Shown here one piece after another: positions 21,978 through 30,474 of a DNA stretch of 38,407 nucleotides. Each line of letters opens with the position of its first letter. Positions within the stretch are counted from its first letter, which is position 1. Source of the stretch: an uncultured Ruminococcus sp. (GTDB lineage: Bacteria; Bacillota; Clostridia; Oscillospirales; Acutalibacteraceae). The DNA lies in the NCBI GenBank assembly GCA_902776185.1, contig CACYPH010000017.1, forward strand, positions 1 through 38,407, in the 5' to 3' direction. The notes under the pieces were generated by a model, which was not told the DNA's origin, did not search any database, and saw only the letters and a program-made list of their open reading frames with translations. The position numbers were made by a program, and so were the translations under genes.

Positions 21978-23060
21978 ATGGCTAGCAATAAAGAATTATT
22001 CGAAGCATTAAAGCTGCTGGAAAAAGAAAAAGGCATTCCTGCGGAATACATGATCACCCAGATCAAAAAGGCGATCATCACCGCGTGCAGAAATCTCTAC
22101 GGCGGCAACGAAAACGTTGATATCAAGATGGATCCCGAGAAGGGAACCTTCACCGTCAAGCTGATGAAGGCGGTCGTCGAAGAGGTCGAGGATCCGAATT
22201 ACGAGATCTCTCTTGAGGATGCGCTGGTGATCAGCAAGCGCGCCGCTGTCGGCAAAGAGGTCGGCATCCCGCTCGAGCCGAAGAAGTTCGGCCGTATCGC
22301 GGTACAGACCGCGCGTTCCGTCATCCGTCAGGGTATCCGTGACGGCGAGAAGGATCAGATGCTGGTCGAATTCCAGTCTAAGGCGCAGGAGATCGCGACC
22401 GCGACCATCGAGCGCGTCGATCCCGTCACCGGCAACGCTACCCTCAAGTTCGGCAACGCCGTCACCGTCCTGCCCAAGTCCGAGCAGATCGCCGACGAGG
22501 TCCTGCGCGAGGGCAGCACCATCAAGGTTTACGTTGCGGGCGTCAAGGAATCCGAACGCGGTCCGCGCGCGATCATCTCCCGCACGCATCCCGATTTTGT
22601 CAGACGCCTGTTTGAGAAAGAAGTACCCGAGATCTACGACGGTATCGTTGAGATCAAATCCATCTCCCGCGAGGCGGGATCCCGTACCAAGATGGCGGTC
22701 TTCTCCGAAGATCCCGAGGTCGACGCAGTCGGCGCCTGCATCGGTACGCGCGGCGCACGTGTCAACACCATCGTTGACGAGCTCGGCGGCGAGAAGATCG
22801 ACATCGTGCTCTACGATGAAGATCCCACAAAATTCATCGCGGCGGCGCTGTCGCCCGCAAATGTCGTTGAGGTCGCGCTCGCTGAGGACGGCACGAAAGC
22901 CTGCAAGGCGACCGTTCCCGACGGTCAGCTTTCGCTCGCGATCGGCAACAAGGGTCAGAATGTTCGCTTAGCGGCGAAATTGACCGGCTACAAGATCGAC
23001 ATCCGTCCCGAATCCGGTTTCTGGGGCGAGGACGAGGATGACGATAAAGACAGCGAATAA
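21978..23060 (+). CDS. nusA: Transcription termination/antitermination factor NusA
   Basis: A 360-residue RNA polymerase-binding protein. The order is: N-terminal polymerase-binding domain (1-~130), S1 domain (~135-200, ATIERVDPVTGNATLKFGNAVTVLP), KH1 (~200-275, RAIISRTHPDFVRRLFEKEVPEIYDG) and KH2 (~280-350, LSLAIGNKGQNVRLAAKLTGYKIDI). The acidic repeats of proteobacterial NusA are absent, as in other Firmicutes. A short acidic tail (EDEDDDKDSE) ends the protein. The gene is in the conserved rimP-nusA-ylxR order. Confidence 0.96.
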   Translation: MASNKELFEALKLLEKEKGIPAEYMITQIKKAIITACRNLYGGNENVDIKMDPEKGTFTVKLMKAVVEEVEDPNYEISLEDALVISKRAAVGKEVGIPLEPKKFGRIAVQTARSVIRQGIRDGEKDQMLVEFQSKAQEIATATIERVDPVTGNATLKFGNAVTVLPKSEQIADEVLREGSTIKVYVAGVKESERGPRAIISRTHPDFVRRLFEKEVPEIYDGIVEIKSISREAGSRTKMAVFSEDPEVDAVGACIGTRGARVNTIVDELGGEKIDIVLYDEDPTKFIAAALSPANVVEVALAEDGTKACKATVPDGQLSLAIGNKGQNVRLAAKLTGYKIDIRPESGFWGEDEDDDKDSE

Positions 23061-23086
23061 TTCGCAGTAACTCGAGGAGAATCACT

Positions 23087-23356
23087 ATGACTGAGCGAAA
23101 AGTACCGCTTAGAAAATGTATCGGCTGCGGCGAGATGAAGGATAAGCGTGAGCTGGTCCGCATCGTCCGCAATAAAGAGGGCGAGATCTCCGTAGATCTG
23201 ACCGGCAAAAAGCCCGGCAGAGGCGCTTACATCTGTAAGGATACCGAGTGCCTTAACAAGGCGGAGCGGACAAAGCGTCTGAGTAAGGCGTTCTCGGCTC
23301 CCATCGCCCCCGAGATCTACGACACCCTCAGGAAAGAGCTGACAGCAGATGAATGA
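23087..23356 (+). CDS. ylxR: YlxR/RnpM family RNA-binding protein (DUF448)
   Basis: An 89-residue protein with the family start PLRKCIGCGEMKDKRELVRI and the motif KKPGRGAYICKDTECLNKA. The cysteines CxxC at 12-15 and two later ones are conserved in part of the family. The Bacillus homologue is reported to bind RNase P and has been renamed RnpM. GAGGAGA lies before ATG 23087. The stop overlaps the ylxQ start by 8 nt. Confidence 0.92.
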   Translation: MTERKVPLRKCIGCGEMKDKRELVRIVRNKEGEISVDLTGKKPGRGAYICKDTECLNKAERTKRLSKAFSAPIAPEIYDTLRKELTADE

Positions 23357-23654
23357 TCGGCTGCTTTCGTTTTTGGGGCTGTGCAAGCGCGCGGGATATC
23401 TGATTTCCGGCGCAGATACGGTCATCAAAAGCATGAGGGAACATAAAGCTCTTTTGGCGCTGACGGCGAATGACTTTTCCGACAACAGTCTGAAAAATGT
23501 CAGAAAGGCCGCTGAGGAGTACAAAGTTCCGCTGAAAACGCTCGGGTACACCAAGGATGAGCTGAGCTTCGCGCTCGGCAAACACTGCGGCGTTATCAGC
23601 GTCACCGACAAAGGCTTTGCCGATAAGATTCTCGTAATGTTGAGTGAAGAGTGA
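23349..23654 (+). CDS. ylxQ: L7Ae-family K-turn RNA-binding protein
   Basis: A 101-residue protein of the L7Ae/L30e fold, the YlxQ group. LGLCKRAGYLISGADTVIKSM and KALLALTANDFSDNSLKNV match the family pattern; members bind kink-turn RNA. It overlaps ylxR by 8 nt and precedes infB, the conserved arrangement. After the stop a small GTGGGC/GCCCAC hairpin lies before infB, without a T-run. Confidence 0.88.
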   Translation: MNDRLLSFLGLCKRAGYLISGADTVIKSMREHKALLALTANDFSDNSLKNVRKAAEEYKVPLKTLGYTKDELSFALGKHCGVISVTDKGFADKILVMLSEE

Positions 23655-23724
23655 AATGCTTTCGGTGGGCATCGCCCACATCTATATATGAATGTCGCAT
23701 CTCAACGAACAAGGAGGAAACAAC

Positions 23725-26103
23725 ATGGCTATTATGATTAAATATAAGGTCAAAGAGGTCGCCACCGACCTCGGCGTCACCACAAAAGACGTCATCAAAG
23801 TCATCAAAGACTACTGCGGATCGGACAAAAAGGCGATGACCGCTCTTTCCGAGGAGGAGCTGAACGTTGTCTTTGACTGGTTTACCCAGAAGAACGCCGT
23901 CGCGGATTTCAACGCGTATTTTGCCGTTAGAGATCAGGCGATCGAAAAGCAGCAGGCAGAGGCGGAGCAGCGCAGGGCGGAAGAGAAGAAACGCCGCGAA
24001 GAAATGAAGGATAAGCTGCGTCCCGATTCGGCGAAGAAGGCAGGCAAGGCGACCGACGCCCAGCCCAAGAAGCAGAAGGTCGACAAGACCGCCGATATCG
24101 ATCTCAAATCCGAGATCAAATCGAAGCGCGGCACCGGCAGGATCGTCGACACGGGCGCTGCCGAGGTCAACGTCGATAAGTATAACCAGAAGTACGACGA
24201 CCTCGCGCTGGATAAGGTCAAGAACGAGAACAATATGTCCTCGAAGAAGCAGAAGATCAACCAGCGCTCCAAACAGCGCAACCGCCGTTCCGGCAAGCGC
24301 GAGACCGAGCGCGAGCGTATGGATCGTATCGAGAAAGAGCGCAAGGCGAAGAAGATGACCATCGAGATCCCCGACGAGATCACCGTCGGCGAGCTTGCCT
24401 TGAAGCTCAAGGCGACCGTAGCGGAGGTCGTCAAAAAGGCGTTCCTGATGGGTACGATGGTCACCGCCAACGACACGATCGACTTCGACACCGCCTCTCT
24501 GATCGCGATGGAATTCCACGCGAGAGTCGAGAAGGAAGTCGTCGTCAGTATCGAAGAGCAGATCATCGACGACAGCGAGGACGCAGATGAGAACCTCGTC
24601 GACCGCGCGCCGGTCATCGTCGTTATGGGTCACGTCGACCACGGCAAGACTTCCCTGCTCGACTATATCCGCAACGCCCACGTTACCGATACCGAGGCGG
24701 GCGGCATCACCCAGCACATCGGTGCGTACCGTGTCAGCGTCAATGACCGCGAGATCACCTTCCTCGATACCCCCGGTCACGAGGCGTTCACTACCATGCG
24801 CGCCCGCGGCGCTCAGGTCACCGATATCGCGATCCTGGTCGTCGCTGCCGACGACGGTATCATGCCGCAGACCATCGAGGCGATCAACCACGCGAAAGCC
24901 GCCGGCGTATCCGTTATCGTTGCGATCAACAAGATGGATAAACCCGGCGCGAATCCCGAGCAAGTCAAACAGCAGCTCACCGAGTATGAGCTCATCCCCG
25001 AGGAGTGGGGCGGCGATACGCCCTGTGTTCCCGTATCGGCAAAAACCGGCATGGGTATCGACGAGCTTCTCGAAATGGTTCTGCTCGTTGCAGATATGAA
25101 AGAGCTCAAGGCGAATCCCGACCGTGCGGCTAAGGGTACGGTCATCGAGGCGCGCCTTGATAAGGGCAGAGGTCCGGTCGCCAGCATCCTGGTCCAGAAC
25201 GGTACTCTCAAAACCGGCGACATCGTCGTCGCAGGCATGGCGGTCGGTCATGTCCGCGCCATGACCGATGACAAGGGCAACCGCGTCACTTCGGCAGGTC
25301 CGTCCGTACCGGTCGAGATCACCGGTCTTGACGACGTTCCCTCGGGCGGCGATACCTTCAACGCCGTCACCGACGAGCGTCTGGCTCGCGAGCTGGTCGA
25401 GCAGAGAAAGCACGAGGCGAAGGAAGCCGAGTTCAACGCCCGCACCAAGGTCACCCTTGACAACCTCTTCGATCAGATGAAGCTCGGCGAGGTCAAAGAG
25501 CTGAAGATCATCGTCAAGGCAGACGTTCAGGGCTCCGTTGAGGCAGTCCGCCAGAGCCTTGAGAAGCTCTCTAACGACGAGGTCCGCGTCAACATCATCC
25601 ACGGCGCTGTCGGTGCTGTCTCCGAGTCTGACGTCATGCTCGCGAACGCGTCTAACGCCATCATCGTCGGCTTCAATGTCCGTCCCGACGCGACCGCTCA
25701 GGCGAATGCCGAGCGCGACGGCGTCGATATGCGTATGTACCGCGTCATCTACGACTGCATCGAAGAGATCGAGAGCGCGATGAAGGGTATGTTGGCGCCC
25801 AAGACCCGCGAGGTCATCCTCGGTACCGCCGAGGTCCGCAACGTTATCCGCATCAAGTCGATCGGCAATATCGCCGGCTGTTATATCAAGAGCGGTAAAA
25901 TCCAGCGCGGCGCAGGCGTCCGCGTTGTCCGCGACGGCATCATCATCGCCGACGACAGCATCGGTTCTCTCCAGCGCTTCAAGGACAGCGTCAAGGAAGT
26001 CGCAGAGGGTTACGAGTGCGGTATCGGACTTGAGAAATACAACGATATCAAAGAAGGCGATATCTTCGAGGTATTCACCATCGAAGAGTACAGAGAAGAC
26101 TGA
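23725..26103 (+). CDS. infB: Translation initiation factor IF-2
   Basis: GTPase that places initiator tRNA on the ribosome. The product is 792 residues. The N-terminal ~290 residues are charged and Lys/Arg/Glu-rich with an IF2-N motif near the start ([17 protein letters not shown]) and a second near residue 225 ([21 protein letters not shown]). The G domain begins GHVDHGKT (302-309), followed by the switch DTPGHEAF and NKMD. Domain IV near the end reads [22 protein letters not shown] 23725 has AAGGAGG seven bases upstream; an in-frame ATG at 23692 is rejected. ylxP, often next, is absent. Confidence 0.96.
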   Translation: MAIMIKYKVKEVATDLGVTTKDVIKVIKDYCGSDKKAMTALSEEELNVVFDWFTQKNAVADFNAYFAVRDQAIEKQQAEAEQRRAEEKKRREEMKDKLRPDSAKKAGKATDAQPKKQKVDKTADIDLKSEIKSKRGTGRIVDTGAAEVNVDKYNQKYDDLALDKVKNENNMSSKKQKINQRSKQRNRRSGKRETERERMDRIEKERKAKKMTIEIPDEITVGELALKLKATVAEVVKKAFLMGTMVTANDTIDFDTASLIAMEFHARVEKEVVVSIEEQIIDDSEDADENLVDRAPVIVVMGHVDHGKTSLLDYIRNAHVTDTEAGGITQHIGAYRVSVNDREITFLDTPGHEAFTTMRARGAQVTDIAILVVAADDGIMPQTIEAINHAKAAGVSVIVAINKMDKPGANPEQVKQQLTEYELIPEEWGGDTPCVPVSAKTGMGIDELLEMVLLVADMKELKANPDRAAKGTVIEARLDKGRGPVASILVQNGTLKTGDIVVAGMAVGHVRAMTDDKGNRVTSAGPSVPVEITGLDDVPSGGDTFNAVTDERLARELVEQRKHEAKEAEFNARTKVTLDNLFDQMKLGEVKELKIIVKADVQGSVEAVRQSLEKLSNDEVRVNIIHGAVGAVSESDVMLANASNAIIVGFNVRPDATAQANAERDGVDMRMYRVIYDCIEEIESAMKGMLAPKTREVILGTAEVRNVIRIKSIGNIAGCYIKSGKIQRGAGVRVVRDGIIIADDSIGSLQRFKDSVKEVAEGYECGIGLEKYNDIKEGDIFEVFTIEEYRED

Positions 26104-26113
26104 TAGCTTCTCA

Positions 26114-26155
26114 GTGATGTTCGCCTTTGGCGAGTGAAGTTTGCCCGATGGGCAA
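26114..26155 (+). repeat. Two tandem ~21-bp hairpin units between infB and rbfA
   Basis: Unit 1: GTGATGTTCGCC-ttt-GGCGA. Unit 2: GTGAAGTTTGCCC-gat-GGGCAA. Each is a small hairpin headed by GTGAwGTT. A GC-rich hairpin (GCGGG...CCCGC) follows to 26178. The 103-nt gap is otherwise empty and lies inside the operon. Confidence 0.55.
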
Positions 26156-26206
26156 GTTGCGGGCGGGCGATCCCCGCACCCGATTATATTAGTTAGAGGA
26201 AGTATT

Positions 26207-26590
26207 ATGGCTAATCATAAATTAGGCAGAACGACTGAGGACATCAAGCGCGAGCTGACCGCGATCTTTCGCGAGCTCAAGGACCCGCGCGTGACCTCCT
26301 GCTTTCTGTCGATCGTACGCGTCGAGGTGACGAACGATCTGAGCTACTGCACGGTTTATATCAGCGCGCTTGAGGGCATGGATCAGGCGAAAAACGCCGC
26401 AAAAGGGCTGAAGAGCGCAGCGGGATTTATCCGCAGAGAACTGGGAAGGAGACTTCGTCTGCGCCACGTGCCGGAGCTGATCTTTACCCCGACCGACTCG
26501 ATCGAATACAGCGCGGAGATCTCGCGCATACTCAACAGCTTGGATATCAAGGACGAAGAGGAGGAACCCCATGAGGATGATAACGCTTGA
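26207..26590 (+). CDS. rbfA: 30S ribosome-binding factor RbfA
   Basis: A 128-residue single-KH protein that helps 30S maturation and cold adaptation. RTTEDIKRELTAIFRELKDPRV is the conserved N-terminal helix region. The KH core has VEVTNDLSYCTVYIS, and LRLRHVPELIFTPTDSIEYSAEI is the diagnostic end. AGAGGAAG lies before ATG 26207. Its end overlaps nrnA by 20 nt, so translation is coupled. Confidence 0.93.
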   Translation: MANHKLGRTTEDIKRELTAIFRELKDPRVTSCFLSIVRVEVTNDLSYCTVYISALEGMDQAKNAAKGLKSAAGFIRRELGRRLRLRHVPELIFTPTDSIEYSAEISRILNSLDIKDEEEEPHEDDNA

Positions 26591-27515
26591 TGAAGTTGCC
26601 TCTCTCTTACAGGAGAATGATTGTTTTAAACTGCTGACCCATTCCTATCCCGACGGCGATACCCTCGGCGGCGCTTTCGCGCTGGCATTTGCCCTGAGAA
26701 AGCTCGGCAAAAAGGCGAACGTCGCCGTCAACGGACCGGTTCCGTCCAAGTTCCGCTATCTCGTTAAGAATTACGAGGAACAGGATTTTGAGCCGCAGTA
26801 TATCGTCAGCGTCGACGTCGCGGCGATGTCGCTTCTCGGCGACAGTGTCATGAAGGGCGTCGATCATATCGATCTTTGTATCGACCATCACCGTACCAAC
26901 ACCGTCGTCGCGGAGCATATCTATGTCGACAGCAAGGCTGCCGCGGCGAGCGAGACCATTTGGCAGCTGGTCGAGATGCTCGGCGTCGAACCCGACGAGG
27001 ATATCGCCGCGGGCGTCTACACCGGTATCTCTACCGACACCGGCTGTTTCTGCTTTTCCAACACCACCCCGCGTACCCATCAGATCGCCGCAGCGGTGAT
27101 CCCTTACTGCGACTGGCAGTCGATCAACTATATCAACTTTGTCGTCAAGACGCGCGCTAAGATCAAGATGGAGCGCATGATCTACGACACGATGGAATTC
27201 TACGCCGGCGGCAAATGCGCCGTCGTCTATACGACGATCGCGATGCAAAAGGCGCTCGGCGCGGGCGACGACGAGATGGAGGGTTTGGCAAATATCCCGC
27301 GTCAGGTCGAGGGCGTCGAGATGGGCATCACCATGCGCGAGAAGGACGGCGGCTTGTTCAAGATCTCCGTCCGCACCAACGACGGCATCAACGCGGCGGA
27401 ATTCTGCAAGCAGTTCGGCGGCGGCGGACATCCCGGCGCGGCAGGCTGCTCGATCGAGGGCGACCTCGCGACCGTCAAAAAGCTGCTCGTCGACGCGGCA
27501 GAGGCATTTATATGA
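26571..27515 (+). CDS. nrnA: DHH-DHHA1 phosphoesterase, NrnA-type oligoribonuclease
   Basis: A 314-residue enzyme that degrades nanoRNAs and dephosphorylates pAp in Bacillus. Metal ligands are visible: H24, D28 and D30 in THSYPDGDTLGG (family: HxNPDGD), D82 in SVDVA, and D105-H106-H107 (DHHRTN). The DHHA1 domain ends with FGGGGHPGAAGCSI near residue 285. GAGGAGG precedes ATG 26571 inside the end of rbfA. The stop overlaps truB as ATGA. In this operon position Firmicutes commonly carry NrnA. Confidence 0.92.
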   Translation: MRMITLDEVASLLQENDCFKLLTHSYPDGDTLGGAFALAFALRKLGKKANVAVNGPVPSKFRYLVKNYEEQDFEPQYIVSVDVAAMSLLGDSVMKGVDHIDLCIDHHRTNTVVAEHIYVDSKAAAASETIWQLVEMLGVEPDEDIAAGVYTGISTDTGCFCFSNTTPRTHQIAAAVIPYCDWQSINYINFVVKTRAKIKMERMIYDTMEFYAGGKCAVVYTTIAMQKALGAGDDEMEGLANIPRQVEGVEMGITMREKDGGLFKISVRTNDGINAAEFCKQFGGGGHPGAAGCSIEGDLATVKKLLVDAAEAFI

Positions 27516-28411
27516 ACGGCGTTCTGCTGATCCATAAAGAAAAAGAGTTCACCTCATTTGATGTGATCGCGGTGGTGCGCAAGCTTCTCTCCCAAAAGAA
27601 AGCCGGTCATACCGGCACGCTCGACCCGAACGCGACCGGCATCCTGCCGGTACTGCTTGGCTCAGCGACGAAGGCGCAGGATATCATCCCCTGTCAGGAT
27701 AAGCGCTACACCGCTGATTTTCGGCTCGGGATCGCGACCGATACGCTGGATATCTGGGGCGAGGTCATCGAAGAAAAGCCCGCCCGTTGTACGGCTGAGG
27801 AGGTTGAAAAAGCGCTCAGCGGCTTTCGCGGCGAGATCGAACAGCTTCCCCCGATGTATTCGGCGGTCAGCATCGACGGCAAGCGCCTCTATCAATATGC
27901 CCGCGAGGGCAAGGAGGTCGAACGCAGACCGCGTGCCGTTACCGTTTATACGCTGGAGCTTATCAGCTTTGATGAAAAAACGCAGTCGGGCAGACTGGAG
28001 ATCGCCTGCTCAAAGGGCACCTACGTCCGCACGCTGATCGACGATATCGCCCGCGCACTCGGCACTGTCGGCGTGATGACCGATCTCGTAAGAGAGGAAG
28101 CCTGCGGCTATACTCTCAGCGACGCGATCACGCTCGACCAGCTCAAAGAGATCATCGAGAACGGCGGTATCGACGAGACCGCTCCTTACTGGCGCAGTGT
28201 CGAAAGCCTTTTCAGCGATTATCCCACGCTGACCGTCAGCGATAAGCAGGCGCACCGTTTCAAAAACGGCAACCCGCTGGACGTTGCGAGAACCGAGGTG
28301 AAGAACTCCGCCGAAGCGCAAAAAATATACCGCGTGAAGGACAGAGAAGGCAACTTCCTTTCACTCGGTATTGTGCAGGATGAGCAAATCAAACTGTATA
28401 AGCATTTTTAA
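27512..28411 (+). CDS. truB: tRNA pseudouridine(55) synthase
   Basis: A 299-residue enzyme that makes pseudouridine 55 in the T-loop of tRNAs. The catalytic aspartate is D38 in AGHTGTLDPNATGILPV. YTADFRLGIATDTLDIWGEV and CSKGTYVRTLIDDIARALG are further signatures. The C-terminal ~70 residues form a PUA-like domain. The start overlaps the nrnA stop as ATGA. It is the last gene of the operon; ribF, which often follows, is missing and a strong terminator comes next. Confidence 0.95.
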   Translation: MNGVLLIHKEKEFTSFDVIAVVRKLLSQKKAGHTGTLDPNATGILPVLLGSATKAQDIIPCQDKRYTADFRLGIATDTLDIWGEVIEEKPARCTAEEVEKALSGFRGEIEQLPPMYSAVSIDGKRLYQYAREGKEVERRPRAVTVYTLELISFDEKTQSGRLEIACSKGTYVRTLIDDIARALGTVGVMTDLVREEACGYTLSDAITLDQLKEIIENGGIDETAPYWRSVESLFSDYPTLTVSDKQAHRFKNGNPLDVARTEVKNSAEAQKIYRVKDREGNFLSLGIVQDEQIKLYKHF

Positions 28412-28433
28412 TCCATATAGCCTGTTCCTTATC

Positions 28434-28463
28434 CCCTGTGCACAAATCGCACAGGGTTTTTTT
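28434..28463 (+). terminator. Terminator of the rimP-truB operon
   Basis: CCCTGTGC (28434-28441) pairs with GCACAGGG (28449-28456), followed by seven Ts. Confidence 0.93.
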
Positions 28464-28598
28464 GTGCATCTTTTTCAGTATGCTGTATATACATACGATA
28501 TGCGATATGGTAGAATAAAAATGCAATGGATATTCGGTTTATTGCAGGCATAGGTCCGGTGATTGCCTGTTGTATCATATAACAAAAGGAGAGTTATT
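28464..28598 (+). other. Gap between truB and the lipoprotein genes
   Basis: An AT-rich spacer with a short dyad (GTATG...CATAC around 28480-28497) and TAGAAT at 28509-28514 without a convincing -35. AAAGGAGAG at 28585-28593 is the ribosome binding site of the next gene. No gene is seen. Confidence 0.4.
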
Positions 28599-28647
28599 AT
28601 GAAAAAAAGCAATCAGAATCACGACCGTATTCATCCTCATCCTCGCT
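28599..28647 (+). other. Frameshifted signal-peptide start with an A7 tract
   Basis: ATG 28599 with a good ribosome binding site is followed by seven As (28602-28608). As written, the frame gives a nonsense start (MKKSNQNHDR). Removing one A gives MKKAIRITTVFILILALF, a perfect signal peptide joined to the lipobox in the next frame. This may be a sequencing or assembly error, a real mutation, or a slippage switch. Confidence 0.75.
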
Positions 28648-29103
28648 TTGTTCATGACCTTTGCCGCGTGCGGCGGAAAGTCTGACAAATCGAACGATCA
28701 AGGGGCTGAAGAACCGACAGAAGCGCCCGGCTATGAGATCGGCAAATCGTACCATTGGAACGATATCGATTTTGAGCTGACAAAGGTGACAGAGGATCTT
28801 TCCGAGTATGAGAATCTCAACAGCAATATGCTCGGCACGCCTAAGGGGAAATTCGTTGCGGCGGAGTTCACCATCACCGACGGCAAAATCCTTTTCGATA
28901 CTGTCAGCGATAAGCTGACAGACGGTGCGGTGAAGCTCAGCGGTACCGAGTACAGCAATTGCATATGCAGAGGGGTGGATCTGGACGGTCAGGAGATCGG
29001 TACGAATGACAAAGCCTATGTCACCGGCTCGATCATCGCTTTCTTTGATGCCCCCGAGGAGTATTCGCTCGACGATGCGGTACTGACTGTCGAGGAAGAT
29101 TAA
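28648..29103 (+). CDS. Lipoprotein with a DUF4352-like domain (frameshifted at its start)
   Basis: The readable frame begins at a TTG within the signal peptide and carries the lipobox FAAC, a short linker (GGKSDKSNDQGAEEPTEAPG) and a ~115-residue beta-rich domain starting YEIGKSYHWNDIDFELTKV. This pattern resembles DUF4352 extracellular Ig-like domains of Firmicute lipoproteins. The true start is ATG 28599, one base out of frame because of the A7 tract. The following gene is a paralogue with the same linker (KSDKS). If the shift is real the protein is made only after slippage; otherwise the gene is intact. Function unknown. Confidence 0.75.
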   Translation: MFMTFAACGGKSDKSNDQGAEEPTEAPGYEIGKSYHWNDIDFELTKVTEDLSEYENLNSNMLGTPKGKFVAAEFTITDGKILFDTVSDKLTDGAVKLSGTEYSNCICRGVDLDGQEIGTNDKAYVTGSIIAFFDAPEEYSLDDAVLTVEED

Positions 29104-29143
29104 CGAAAACCATATACTTAATAAACATAAAGGAGTATTTAAC

Positions 29144-29620
29144 ATGAAAAAATTGACCGTGATTTTATCCGTTATCCTGATGCTTGCCATGTGTTTGACC
29201 TTCGTTGCGTGCGGCGAAAAGTCGGACAAATCCGCTGACAAGGCGGCTGAGTCAGTCACCGAAGCTCCCAAAGAGCCGGGCGTAAAAGTCGGCGACACCT
29301 TTACTTATGCCGATTTCAAGCTGATCGTGTCAGAAATCAGCGAGGGCGCGGATGAATTTGATGAAGCCGGAACGCCCGAGGGCAAGTTCGTCACCATCAA
29401 ATTCGACGCCGATATGACAGACGCGGCGGGCGGTACCTATTCGGTTGAGAAAGAAGCGTTTGTCATCGACGGCAAAGAAGCGGCAGACGCTCATGCGACC
29501 ATGGGTCTGAACGGAGGAAGCCTCAGCTTATCCGGTATGACCGTCCTCTTTGATGTTGACAAGGACGCCGATCTCGACTATCTGCATCTGACCGTCGAGA
29601 GTTCCTCCGCGACCGAATAA
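29144..29620 (+). CDS. Lipoprotein with a DUF4352-like domain
   Basis: A 158-residue lipoprotein with signal MKKLTVILSVILMLAMCLTF and lipobox FVAC. A charged linker (GEKSDKSADKAAESVTEAP) and a beta-rich domain follow, starting VKVGDTFTYADFKLIVSEI and including TPEGKFVTIKFDADMTD. It is a paralogue of the preceding gene and shares the TPxGKFV motif. AAGGAG lies before ATG 29144. It is the last gene of the pair and is followed by a long perfect hairpin. The ligand or partner is unknown. Confidence 0.82.
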   Translation: MKKLTVILSVILMLAMCLTFVACGEKSDKSADKAAESVTEAPKEPGVKVGDTFTYADFKLIVSEISEGADEFDEAGTPEGKFVTIKFDADMTDAAGGTYSVEKEAFVIDGKEAADAHATMGLNGGSLSLSGMTVLFDVDKDADLDYLHLTVESSSATE

Positions 29621-29646
29621 AAGCAAATGATGATATGATCAAATGA

Positions 29647-29689
29647 AATAAGCACTTCTGATTGTTAAATCAAATCAGAAGTGCTTATT
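29647..29689 (+). terminator. Long perfect hairpin after the lipoprotein pair
   Basis: A 17-bp perfect stem (29647-29663 with 29673-29689) around a 9-nt loop. The following T-run is short, but the arm itself ends in TTATT. It probably terminates the lipoprotein transcript. Confidence 0.75.
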
Positions 29690-29695
29690 TGCTTA

Positions 29696-29724
29696 TTGCA
29701 ATTTATTTGATTATGTGATAATAT
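29696..29724 (+). promoter_or_regulatory. Promoter of the structured leader/BlaI region
   Basis: TTGCAA (29696-29701), 17-bp spacer, TAATAT (29719-29724). The start would be near 29731. Confidence 0.6.
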
Positions 29725-29729
29725 TTATT

Positions 29730-29890
29730 TGCGACACAGCTGAATAGTTTTTTCACGAGTTAGGCATCGTTTTTTTGGCAAAAATGTATGCTTGATTTCA
29801 GTATGCTTACCTCGTGGAAAGAAACTGCTGTGTCGCAACAGTTCAAGCTACGTTTTTCGGTGCGTGGCTTTGCTGCGCACTTTTTTGTTT
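29730..29890 (+). ncRNA. Structured leader or small RNA with its own terminator
   Basis: A 12-bp perfect stem (TTGCGACACAGC 29729-29740 with GCTGTGTCGCAA 29827-29838) encloses about 86 nt. Inside, CACGAG (29754-29759) pairs with CTCGTG (29812-29817), and GTATGCTT occurs twice. A strong intrinsic terminator follows (29860-29868 with 29872-29880, then six Ts). The next gene starts 18 nt later. It is either an attenuator leader (riboswitch-like) or a free-standing small RNA; I recognise no known class. A non-coding repeat element is an alternative. Confidence 0.5.
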
Positions 29891-29907
29891 TAATGGGGTG
29901 GTTTTTG

Positions 29908-30105
29908 ATGAGCGTGGATTTTGAAAAATCGTTTTCCGACTACTTGGATCGAAAAGAATATGATGAAGCGGAGCAGGCGCTGTTTACGGCAGTGCGTTCA
30001 GCCTATAAAGCGGGATGGGACGCCGCCGGAGGAGTTCCTCCCAAGCCGCAGGGAATATTTCATATCGTCAGCGATCATCATAAGAGCGGTGAAAGAAATG
30101 ATTAA
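29908..30105 (+). CDS. Small 65-residue protein paired with the BlaI-like regulator
   Basis: A 65-residue soluble protein. FEKSFSDYLDRKEYDEAEQALF is a charged helical region, followed by AYKAGWDAAGGVPPKPQGIF, a glycine/proline-rich segment. I do not recognise a named family. GGGGTGG lies before ATG 29908, and longer frames upstream run through the leader hairpin. It overlaps the BlaI-like gene by 8 nt, so the two are made together. A regulatory or adaptor role with the repressor is a guess from that coupling. Confidence 0.65.
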   Translation: MSVDFEKSFSDYLDRKEYDEAEQALFTAVRSAYKAGWDAAGGVPPKPQGIFHIVSDHHKSGERND

Positions 30106-30463
30106 GCATATGACCAACAGCGAGGAACAGGTAATGAGATTGCTTTGGCAGTCTGACAGACCGTTGTCATGTACCGAAATAACAGAACTGTCGGTGGACA
30201 AAACATGGAAAGACAGTTATGTACATTCCCTGATCAAGTCGCTGATAAAAAAGGGCATTGTCAAGATTGACTCTTTTGAGCTTGTATCCCGAAGCTACGC
30301 ACGCAAGTTTGCGCCGCAAATCAGCTATGATGAATATGTACTATTGTCCGGTTTTTCACAAGAAGCGTTAAACAATGTTGAAAGGATGTATGATTTCATC
30401 TTGACCATATTAGAGCATTCTGACACCGAAAAACTGAAAAGTTATATCAGAAAAAAACTATGA
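30098..30463 (+). CDS. BlaI/MecI-family transcriptional regulator
   Basis: A 121-residue winged-helix repressor. NSEEQVMRLLWQSDRPLSCTEI and TWKDSYVHSLIKSLIKKGIVKI match the BlaI/MecI/CopY DNA-binding domain. The C-terminal half (about 80-121) should be the dimerisation region. Family repressors are usually inactivated by a BlaR1-type membrane protease, but no such gene is adjacent. The start ATG 30098 lies inside the preceding gene; ATG 30110 is an alternative. The regulated target may be its own leader region. Confidence 0.82.
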   Translation: MIKHMTNSEEQVMRLLWQSDRPLSCTEITELSVDKTWKDSYVHSLIKSLIKKGIVKIDSFELVSRSYARKFAPQISYDEYVLLSGFSQEALNNVERMYDFILTILEHSDTEKLKSYIRKKL

Positions 30464-30474
30464 CAAGATAAATC

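Noticed and set aside
23602-25602. A 666-codon open frame on the minus strand opposite infB
   Set aside because: It mirrors infB codons in antisense (Asp/Leu/Val-rich low-complexity product), has no ribosome binding site and no known motif. infB itself is certain.
26104-26206. Tandem hairpins as a CRISPR array
   Set aside because: Only two units, no unique spacers between identical repeats, and no cas genes in the window.
29788-29907. Longer N-terminus for the 65-residue protein
   Set aside because: The extension would be translated through the closing stem and terminator hairpin of the leader; ATG 29908 has its own ribosome binding site.
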